From: Bacteroidales bacterium
GTDB lineage: Bacteria; Bacteroidota; Bacteroidia; Bacteroidales; UBA932
Direction of reading: 5' to 3'
Assembly: GCA_017443845.1 (NCBI GenBank)
Contig: JAFSXX010000016.1
Span: forward strand, 47,327-111,326
DNA: 64,000 nt
Within the stretch, counting starts at the first letter, position 1. Each line of letters starts with the position of its first letter. Positions 34,987-42,220 of this stretch are shown piece by piece. The position numbers and the translations under genes are program-made. The notes under the pieces were generated by a model. The model saw only the letters and a program-made list of their open reading frames with translations, was not told where the DNA came from and made no database searches.

Positions 34987-37086
34987 ATGGTTATCAAAGA
35001 CGAATTATTCTCTCTCGCGGAGCATTATGTGGAGGAGACGTCCGTGTCGCTGTTTATCACCGGTAAGGCGGGAACGGGCAAAACGACATTTCTCAAATAC
35101 ATAGTGGAACATACATCCAAGCGCTGCATCGTCCTTGCGCCGACAGGCGTAGCTGCGGTGAATGCCCGGGGCAGCACTATCCACTCTTTCTTCTCGCTCC
35201 CCCTTTGTCCCTATCTCCCAGAAGTGCGCGAACTTGTGACAGAGTATCAGATGCCCGAGCGCTACCGCCGCCTGAAGAGAGACAAGATAAAGATAATAAA
35301 GACCCTCGATCTGCTTATCATAGACGAGGTTTCAATGGTCCGCGCCGACCTTATGGATGCAATGGATATGATGTTGAGGCGGTATAGAAGGTCTTCCCAT
35401 CCTTTCGGCGGGGTCCAGCTTTTGATGATCGGCGATGCGCAGCAGCTCTCGCCGGTGGTGACCGACGCCGAACGGCCGTATATCTCCAAGGTATATCAGT
35501 CGCCCTACTTCTTTCACAGCAAGGCGTTGCGGTATCTTCCTTATAAGACTATAGAACTTCGGAAGATTTATCGCCAGGAGGATGCGGAATTCATATCCAT
35601 CCTCAATGCAATCAGGGATGCCAAGCCGTCCCGGGAAGCCTTGGAGCGCATCAACTCGCGCGTCGGAGCTCCGACGGGAGACGATTGGATAAGGCTTGTC
35701 ACCCATAATAATCAGGCTGACAAGATCAACCGCGAAAGGCTTGATCTCCTCGAAGGAAAAGAAATGGTCTATAGGGCGAACGTAGAAGGCGATTATCCCG
35801 AAAGTCTTTATCCGGCCGCCGCGGAGTTGCACCTCAAGACTGGGGCGAGGGTGATGTTCATAAGGAACGATTCCGACGGGAGGTTTTACAATGGAATGCT
35901 CGGAACAGTCGTGTCTATGATGCCGGAAGTCATAACCATCGCCGCTGATAATTCAGGCGAGATCACCCTTGCGAGGACCGAATGGGAGAACCTCCAATAC
36001 TCTCTCAACGAAGTATCGGGTGAAATAATCCAGGAAATTAAAGGTTCCTTTCGGCAGTTTCCCCTGCGTCCGGCCTGGGCCATCACAATCCACAAGAGCC
36101 AGGGCTTGACTTTCGACCATGTCATCATCGATGCCGGAGCTGCATTCGCTTTCGGACAGGTTTATGTGGCCCTTTCGCGTTGCAAGACGATGGAGGGTAT
36201 CTCGCTGACCAGGCCACTTACGGCAGGATTACTGATGGGCGATGCCGACGTAAGTTCCTTCAATGCCACCCTGGGTGAGTCCATGGCACAGGAATCGCAG
36301 CTGTCCGCATTTCGGAGCGATTATAATCTAGAACTTCTTCTGGAGTGTTTCAACTTTGAGGATTTAAGGCGCCAGATACTGACTCTCAGGAAAATATGGC
36401 GGGAAGCCTCCCTGGCGTCATTATATCCGATTCAGGCAAAGAGTCTTGAAGAACTTGCCGGAAACATGATTACCCTCGAGGAGACTGCCGGAAAATTCCG
36501 CCGCCAGCTCACATGGCTCAAGGGTGATCCCGAAACAACCGCCCAAAGGGTGTCGAAGGCTTGCGGGTACTTCCTGCCGATTATGGAAAAGATGCCTCTG
36601 AGAGAGCTGCTGGCTGTGGAAATAGACAACTCCGAGACCAGAAAGCGCATAAAGAATCTCTCCGAAGACCTTTTGCCCCAGTGGCTGATACACGTCGAGA
36701 CATTATCAAATGTCCTTTCCGAAGGCTTTGACGGCGGAGAGTACAGACGGCTGAGGAATGAAATCCTCATTAACGGCCCGCAAAAACAGGCTAAGCCTTC
36801 ACGAAAAAAGATAGGCTTCAGAAATGAAGAAAAAGAACCGGAAGCCCGCGACATCTACAAAGACAACCGTCACCCGGAGCTGGTTCAGAAACTCATAGCC
36901 TGGCGTCTCTCCAAGTCCCGCGACCTTAATGTTCCCGCCTATGTAATCCTTCATCAGAAAACACTCCTGGGCATAGCCGATACCAAACCGTCTTCGCGCG
37001 AAGAGATGTTGGAGGTAAAGGGCTTCGGCTCGAGGCTTTGGGAGAAATTCGGAAGCGAAATTCTGGAAGTGATATCCGAAGAATGA
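34987..37086 (+). CDS. Pif1-like superfamily 1 helicase with C-terminal HRDC domain
   Basis: 699 residues. Walker A is GKAGTGKT (26-33), motif Ia LAPTGVAAVNARGSTIHSFF, Walker B LLIIDEVSMV (D113-E114), motif III GDAQQLSPV, and late motifs ITIHKSQGLTFDHVIID and VYVALSRCKTMEGISL: the order of Pif1/RecD2-type 5'-3' helicases. Residues about 625-699 form an HRDC domain (KLIAWRLSKSRDLNVPAYVIL to LEVKGFGSRLWEKFG), a nucleic-acid binding module. Pif1 enzymes unwind hairpins, G-quadruplexes and R-loops. The gene follows the transposase by 14 bp with no promoter between, so both are probably made together. Related helicases occur widely in Bacteroidota without a transposase, so the association may be local. 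Confidence 0.93.
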   Translation: MVIKDELFSLAEHYVEETSVSLFITGKAGTGKTTFLKYIVEHTSKRCIVLAPTGVAAVNARGSTIHSFFSLPLCPYLPEVRELVTEYQMPERYRRLKRDKIKIIKTLDLLIIDEVSMVRADLMDAMDMMLRRYRRSSHPFGGVQLLMIGDAQQLSPVVTDAERPYISKVYQSPYFFHSKALRYLPYKTIELRKIYRQEDAEFISILNAIRDAKPSREALERINSRVGAPTGDDWIRLVTHNNQADKINRERLDLLEGKEMVYRANVEGDYPESLYPAAAELHLKTGARVMFIRNDSDGRFYNGMLGTVVSMMPEVITIAADNSGEITLARTEWENLQYSLNEVSGEIIQEIKGSFRQFPLRPAWAITIHKSQGLTFDHVIIDAGAAFAFGQVYVALSRCKTMEGISLTRPLTAGLLMGDADVSSFNATLGESMAQESQLSAFRSDYNLELLLECFNFEDLRRQILTLRKIWREASLASLYPIQAKSLEELAGNMITLEETAGKFRRQLTWLKGDPETTAQRVSKACGYFLPIMEKMPLRELLAVEIDNSETRKRIKNLSEDLLPQWLIHVETLSNVLSEGFDGGEYRRLRNEILINGPQKQAKPSRKKIGFRNEEKEPEARDIYKDNRHPELVQKLIAWRLSKSRDLNVPAYVILHQKTLLGIADTKPSSREEMLEVKGFGSRLWEKFGSEILEVISEE

Positions 37087-37108
37087 CTTTTCCCTTAGGA
37101 GAGAAGGT

Positions 37109-37194
37109 GCTCCCTCTGGAAAGAAAACATGCCCAGAAGGAGCAAAAAAGTCAAAAAATGCTCCCTCTGGAACAAAATTCTTTCCAGAGGGAGC
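37109..37194. repeat. Two palindromes of REP family A, 51 bp apart, downstream of the helicase
   Basis: GCTCCCTCTGG at 37109-37119 begins an imperfect hairpin. The second begins at 37160: GCTCCCTCTGGAA (37160-37172) pairs perfectly with TTCCAGAGGGAGC (37182-37194). Starts are exactly 51 bp apart, as in the pair at 33921. All four copies are in the same orientation. Confidence 0.9.
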
Positions 37195-37203
37195 ATTTTT
37201 TTT
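37160..37203 (+). terminator. Family A palindrome acting as terminator of the helicase gene
   Basis: A 13-pair perfect stem is followed after one base by eight T (37196-37203), giving a standard intrinsic terminator. Confidence 0.75.
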
Positions 37204-37215
37204 CAAGCCTAAGCC

Positions 37216-37234
37216 TCTGCGGCTAAACCGCAGA
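37216..37234. terminator. Small hairpin between convergent genes
   Basis: TCTGCGG (37216-37222), loop CTAAA, CCGCAGA (37228-37234). It lies 17 bp beyond the stop of the S9C peptidase gene and could help to end that transcript, although the T-tract is weak. Confidence 0.4.
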
Positions 37235-37250
37235 AGCTCAGCGGGTCGCG

Positions 37251-39338
37251 TCAGTTCTTCAGGTACTTGTCGAACCAGGCGAAGAATTCGCGGTTCCAGT
37301 GGATGGAGTTCTGGGGCTTGAGGATCCAGTGGTTCTCGTCGGGGAAGAGAATCATCTTGGAAGGTACGCCGAACATCTGGGCGGCGTTGAAAGCTGCCAT
37401 TCCCTGCTCAACGGGTACGCGGTAGTCAAGTTCGCCGTGGGTGACCAGGATCGGGGCGGTCCACTTGTCCACCAGCTTGTGGGCGGAATTGGAGTAGTGG
37501 CGGACGGCTGCGGGATTCTTGCTCCAGGGCGATCCTGCCAGATACTCGCCGGGACGGCGGCATCCGCCGTTGTCCCACTCGGGGAACCACATCTCCTCGG
37601 TGGTCATATACATCGATTCCTGATTGAAGATACCGGCGTGGGCGATCAGAGCGCTGAAGCGGTTCTGGTGGATACCGGCCAGATAATAGATGGAGTATCC
37701 GCCGTAGCTTGCTCCGGTGGCTCCCATCTTGCCGATGTAGGGCTTTGCCAGGAAATAATCTGCGGCAGCCAGATAGTCCTTCATGTTCTGGCCGATGTAG
37801 TCGCCGGAGATCTGCTCCTTCCACTCGAGTCCGAAGCCTACGTTGCCGCGGCGGTTGGGCACGATCACTACATATCCCTGGGAAGCCATCAGGCGGAAAT
37901 TCCAGCGGGTGGAGAAGCTCTGGCTGCAGGAGGACTGGGGTCCGCCGTTGCAGAAGAGGATGGCGGGATATTTCTTGGTCTCGTCGAAATCCGGCGGGAA
38001 GAGGGCCCAGGTGAGCATCTTCTTGCCGTCGGTGGTGGGCACCCAGAACTCCTGGAGTTTGACCTCCTTGAGCTTGCCGAGGATCTCGTCGTTCTCGTGG
38101 CTCACCTGCTTCCAGGAGCCGTCCGCGAGCGAGATGCACACGATTTCAGCAGGACGGAGGTTTGAGGTGTTGGTGGCGATCAGCTTGTCGCCCACCTCGG
38201 TCGGAGTGCCGAAATCGTAGAACTCGTGCTGGGGTGTCACGCGCGCGAGGTTGCACTGAAGGTCGGCTTTCCATATCTCGCCGACTCCCTCGACGATCGA
38301 GTTGAAATAGATGGTCTTCGAATCGGCGCTCCAGGAGAACCCTTCCACGTCGTAGATGAATCCGCCGGTGAGTTCGGTGCGGACGCCGCTCTCCATATCG
38401 CGGACGAAGAGGCGCACGCGGTCGGCCTCATATCCGTCGCGCTCCATGCTGCACCAGGCCAGGTAACGGCCGTCGGGCGAGAATGCGGGAGCCGTATCGT
38501 ATCCCATCATCCCTTCGGTGAGGTTCACCGCGGTGCCGGAGGCGATGTCATACAGATAGATATCGGTATTGGTCGAGAAGGCATAGTCGCGTCCCACCTT
38601 CTTGCGGCAGGAGTATGCTATGCTCTTGCAGTCGGGGCTTACCGAGAGCTCTCCGAGGTCGCTGAAAGGTGCGGTGGGAAGCTCATAGGGCTCATTTCCG
38701 AGCAGATCGACGGGGTTTGTGACCGCCTTGCCGTCGAATGATGCCAGGCAGGTGTGGGGAATCACCTCCACGAAATGGTCCCAGTGGCGGTACATCATAC
38801 CTTCGATGGTGCGGGCCGTGGATTTGGGCACGTCGGGATAGATCTCCGCTCCGCTCTTCGCCACCTTGAAGTCATAGGAATAGAGGACGCCCTTGCCGTC
38901 GGGAGTGAGCTCGAATTCGTTGATGCCGCTTTCGATGTCGCTCACCTTGACCGCGACGCCGCCAGCGGCGGGAATCCTGTAAAGCTGTCCGCCGTTGAGG
39001 TACAGTACGGTGTCGTCATCCATCCAGCGGGCGTTCGAGGCGCTCTTGGGCAGATGCGTCAGCTGGCGGTTGCCGCTGCCGTCGATGTTCATTATGAAGA
39101 GATTGCGCACGCCGCGGTTCTCCTCGATGGAGGTGTAAGTCACGCCGTAGAGCAGGCGGGTGCCGTCGGGAGAGACCTGTACGTCGGAAACCTTCCCGAG
39201 CTGATGGAGGATTTCAGGGGTGAAAAGTCCGTCTTGGACGGCCACCTCGTGCTTTTCGATGACCGCCGCCTTCTCCTCCTTGGGAGCGCAGGATGCCACG
39301 ATAGCCATAGCAGATAACAGGATAAAAAAGCGTTTCAT
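37251..39338 (-). CDS. S9C-type dipeptidyl/acylaminoacyl peptidase lipoprotein (DPP5-like)
   Basis: 695 residues from the ATG at 39338, chosen because it starts the lipoprotein signal MKRFFILLSAMAIVASC and follows the preceding stop by one base. An N-terminal seven-bladed propeller has repeated VSPDGTRLL- and FSPDGRYLAW-type blades. The alpha/beta hydrolase domain carries the nucleophile in GATGASYGGYS, Asp in THGELDYRVPVEQG and His in PDENHWI. Architecture and length match DPP5, which removes dipeptides from oligopeptide N-termini. Last gene of a run of four secreted peptidases. Whether it sits in the periplasm or at the surface cannot be told. Confidence 0.88.
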   Translation of the reverse strand: MKRFFILLSAMAIVASCAPKEEKAAVIEKHEVAVQDGLFTPEILHQLGKVSDVQVSPDGTRLLYGVTYTSIEENRGVRNLFIMNIDGSGNRQLTHLPKSASNARWMDDDTVLYLNGGQLYRIPAAGGVAVKVSDIESGINEFELTPDGKGVLYSYDFKVAKSGAEIYPDVPKSTARTIEGMMYRHWDHFVEVIPHTCLASFDGKAVTNPVDLLGNEPYELPTAPFSDLGELSVSPDCKSIAYSCRKKVGRDYAFSTNTDIYLYDIASGTAVNLTEGMMGYDTAPAFSPDGRYLAWCSMERDGYEADRVRLFVRDMESGVRTELTGGFIYDVEGFSWSADSKTIYFNSIVEGVGEIWKADLQCNLARVTPQHEFYDFGTPTEVGDKLIATNTSNLRPAEIVCISLADGSWKQVSHENDEILGKLKEVKLQEFWVPTTDGKKMLTWALFPPDFDETKKYPAILFCNGGPQSSCSQSFSTRWNFRLMASQGYVVIVPNRRGNVGFGLEWKEQISGDYIGQNMKDYLAAADYFLAKPYIGKMGATGASYGGYSIYYLAGIHQNRFSALIAHAGIFNQESMYMTTEEMWFPEWDNGGCRRPGEYLAGSPWSKNPAAVRHYSNSAHKLVDKWTAPILVTHGELDYRVPVEQGMAAFNAAQMFGVPSKMILFPDENHWILKPQNSIHWNREFFAWFDKYLKN

Positions 39339-39339
39339 A

Positions 39340-42219
39340 TTATTGTTCGTCATTGTTTTCGTCAACTTCATAACCATATCCGTACTCGATGCCCTTGAGT
39401 TCCGCGGGCACGCCCTTGGTCATCCAGACGGGTGCCGGAGCTCCCTTGAGGAAGTGGTCGAAGAACTGTGCGAGGCGGATGCTGAGGTCCTTGCGGTTGC
39501 GGCGCTCCTTGAGGTTGTGGGCCTCGTCGTTGTACTGGAGCATCCACGCCTGCTTGCCGCAGCGCCTGAGGGCATTGAAGAATTCGATACCCTGCCACCA
39601 GGGAACGGCGCCGTCGGCATCGTTGTGCATGATCAGCACCGGAGTGGTGACATTCGGCACGAAGAAGAGGGGCGAGTTCTCGACATAGAGGTCGAATCCG
39701 TCCCAGAGGTTCTTTCCGATACGGCTCTGGCCGTGCTCATACTGTCCGGTGCGGGCTACGCCGGACTCCCAGCGGATTCCGCCGTAGGCGCTGGTCATGT
39801 TGGAGACGGGCGCACCTGCACCTGCCGCCTTGAAGCGGTTGGTCTGGGTGATCATATACGCGGTCTGGTAGCCGCCCCAGCTCTGGCCCTGGATGGCCAT
39901 GTTGTCGCCGTCGATCCATGGATACTCGCACAGCATGTCGCAGGCGGGAAGGATGGACTTGAGGGCGCTCTTGCCTGGATGTCCGTCGGTATAGTAGATA
40001 TCCGGGATGAAGCAGATGTAACCGTTGCTCACGAAATAGGGGATATTGACCGTGGATGCGCTCGGGGCGGGGGTGCGGACTGCATAAAGCTCGTCGGAAT
40101 ACTTCTCGTAGAAGTAGATGATGACGGGATATTTCTTGGCGGGATTGAAATCCTCGGGCTTGAAGAGAAGTCCCTCGGCCTTGATTCCGTCCTCGGTGGT
40201 CCAGCTTACCAGTTCAACGGTTCCCCAGTTGTAATCCTTCTGCTGGGGGTTCGCGTCGGAGAGCTGCTTCTCGGTCTTGAACATATCGGAGGTGGTCCAG
40301 ACGTTGTTGCCGACCTCGTAGTTACCCTTGGTATAGGTATAGACGGGTTTCTTGCCGCTGTTGTTGACCGAGAGGGAGTTGTAGGTGTAGGGTCCCTCTA
40401 CGAGGCGCTGGAGCTTGGCCTTCTTCTTTGTGATGTCGAGCATCGCATAGCCGTTCTTCTTGGTGGTGCGGTCGAAGGTAGAGAAGTACATCGGGCGGCC
40501 GGTTTCGAGAGTGGTGCCCTTCGCCATCGCCTTGCGGGTGGTGAAATAGGGGTTCACAAGGCTGTAGATGACCCTGTTCTCGCGTCCGTCGGTAAGACGC
40601 ACGGGCGCCTCCTTGCCCTCCGCGTCGAATTTCCAGAGGTCATACTTGTCCTTGAGCAGGAAGTGCCTCGAATCGTCGAACCAGATGGGCGAGCCGCAGA
40701 TGGGCTTTGCCGAAGGGTGGTCGTCCTCGACATCATAGAATACGACTCCGAGATCCGCCGTCAGGTTGCGCTCCTCTCCCGTTGCCAGGGTGTAGAGGTG
40801 CCAGTTCTGGTCGGCGTTGTCGTAGTAGATATAGTACGCTCCGTCCGGCGAGGAGTTGAACGCCGTATAGGAGACCTTCTTCTTCAGAAGGGTGCGGCTG
40901 CCATCCTTGAGCGAGATCTTATAGACATCGTAGTGGCGCAGGTCGGCCCACTGCTGCTCGATGCGGTAGGGCTTGTCGGTATAGGTGACGATGCTCTCCT
41001 GGACGTTCGGGTCGCGCAGTCCGAGGTTGGGAATCTCCTTGTCGGCCAGCTGGACGATGCCGCCGTCGCCATTCAGGTCGGCCTTTGCCAGGAAGGTCTG
41101 GGCCTTGGTCTGGGCTACGCGGTTCTTCTGGATGGTCTGGATGTAATCCTCATTCCATACCCAGATATCGAGTTTGGGCTGCTCGAACTCCACCAGGGTG
41201 GTATCCTTCTCGCGCGGGATGGGGCAGGTTCCGAATGTCACGTAGCTGTCGCCGCCGTGGAATCCGATAGAGGGTTTGTCGCTGATCTTCCAGCCCTTGC
41301 GCAGGCCTGCGGCATCGCGGCTGACAAGCTTGCGGGCGCTGCCGTTCTCATACAGATAAATATCGGTCACCTTCTCGTTGCCCTTCGCGGTGTCGAGGTT
41401 GGCGTAGAATGCCATCTTGTCGCCGTTGTCGTTGAAGTAAGCGCCGCCGAATCTGGCTTTCTTGTCGCCGGTAAGGACGGGTGTGCTTTTCTTGGACGCG
41501 AAATCGTAGAGGAAGATACCCCTCTCGACGGTGCTGTCCTTGGCCGAGGGCTTGGTGACGTATGCCATCGAGAGGCCGTCGTCCTTGAGATAGCTGTTCT
41601 CGACGCACTTGAGGGTGTCGATTTCGAGGGTCTTGATGTTGAGGACATAGAGATTGTCCTTCGGAGTCTCGGGTTTCTTCTCCTTGGGCTCGTCCTTCTT
41701 GGCATCGGACTTCTTCTCCTTAGCCTCATCCTTATCCTTCTTGGCCTCCGGTTTTGCCGCCGGGGCGTTCTCCGTGAAGACGATATAGTCCACCAGTTCG
41801 CCTGCCACCTTGAAGGTCTTCAGGTTGGGATACTTGGTGACGTTGCCGTTGGTCAGGTCGATCACAGCCAGGGTGTCCTTGGGCATCTGGTCGGGTTTCT
41901 TCTTGTCGATTTTTGCCTGACGGGTCTCCTGGAATTTAGGGGTAATCTTGAAGACGGCCCGCTTGCTGTCCACCGAGATGCGGCCGGTGACACCGCGCTC
42001 GACAGTGTATTCGACACCGGTGCGGGTGTTGTAGAATTTGATGACACCGTCGCCCTCCTGGGCCTTGATGCCATATATGACCCAATCCTTGTCCATTTGG
42101 TCGACGGGTCTTACGATGTTGTTCCAGCCGTCATAGACGGAATGGTCGATTGCCGGTTTCTGGGCCCAGGCGGAGAGGGAAACAAGGGCCGCGACGGTCA
42201 AAAAGAGATAGCGTTTCAT
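39340..42219 (-). CDS. S9 family prolyl-oligopeptidase-type serine peptidase (tandem copy 2)
   Basis: 959 residues from the ATG at 42219; signal peptide about 1-19 (SAWAQ/KP). A long propeller is followed by a catalytic domain with the nucleophile in IQGQSWGGYQ, Asp in MHNDADGAVPWWQG and His in YNDEAHNLKER. It is a close paralogue of the gene at 42221; near the C-terminus both protein and DNA are nearly identical. It differs by an insertion of about 35 residues very rich in Lys and Glu near residue 165, absent from the paralogue. The stop and the next start are separated by one base, and the sequence at that junction is repeated at the next junction. Likely degrades peptides outside the inner membrane. 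Confidence 0.88.
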   Translation of the reverse strand: MKRYLFLTVAALVSLSAWAQKPAIDHSVYDGWNNIVRPVDQMDKDWVIYGIKAQEGDGVIKFYNTRTGVEYTVERGVTGRISVDSKRAVFKITPKFQETRQAKIDKKKPDQMPKDTLAVIDLTNGNVTKYPNLKTFKVAGELVDYIVFTENAPAAKPEAKKDKDEAKEKKSDAKKDEPKEKKPETPKDNLYVLNIKTLEIDTLKCVENSYLKDDGLSMAYVTKPSAKDSTVERGIFLYDFASKKSTPVLTGDKKARFGGAYFNDNGDKMAFYANLDTAKGNEKVTDIYLYENGSARKLVSRDAAGLRKGWKISDKPSIGFHGGDSYVTFGTCPIPREKDTTLVEFEQPKLDIWVWNEDYIQTIQKNRVAQTKAQTFLAKADLNGDGGIVQLADKEIPNLGLRDPNVQESIVTYTDKPYRIEQQWADLRHYDVYKISLKDGSRTLLKKKVSYTAFNSSPDGAYYIYYDNADQNWHLYTLATGEERNLTADLGVVFYDVEDDHPSAKPICGSPIWFDDSRHFLLKDKYDLWKFDAEGKEAPVRLTDGRENRVIYSLVNPYFTTRKAMAKGTTLETGRPMYFSTFDRTTKKNGYAMLDITKKKAKLQRLVEGPYTYNSLSVNNSGKKPVYTYTKGNYEVGNNVWTTSDMFKTEKQLSDANPQQKDYNWGTVELVSWTTEDGIKAEGLLFKPEDFNPAKKYPVIIYFYEKYSDELYAVRTPAPSASTVNIPYFVSNGYICFIPDIYYTDGHPGKSALKSILPACDMLCEYPWIDGDNMAIQGQSWGGYQTAYMITQTNRFKAAGAGAPVSNMTSAYGGIRWESGVARTGQYEHGQSRIGKNLWDGFDLYVENSPLFFVPNVTTPVLIMHNDADGAVPWWQGIEFFNALRRCGKQAWMLQYNDEAHNLKERRNRKDLSIRLAQFFDHFLKGAPAPVWMTKGVPAELKGIEYGYGYEVDENNDEQ

Positions 42220-42220
42220 A

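Noticed and set aside
34987..37086. RecD2 exonuclease subunit
   Set aside because: The motifs and C-terminal HRDC domain fit the Pif1-like group common in Bacteroidota; no RecD2 N-terminal domains precede the ATPase.
33921..37203. Classical IS200/IS605 insertion sequence
   Set aside because: No TnpB/IscB gene is present, and the transposase has the longer REP-associated form with extra C-terminal region; the flanking palindromes come as 51-bp pairs.
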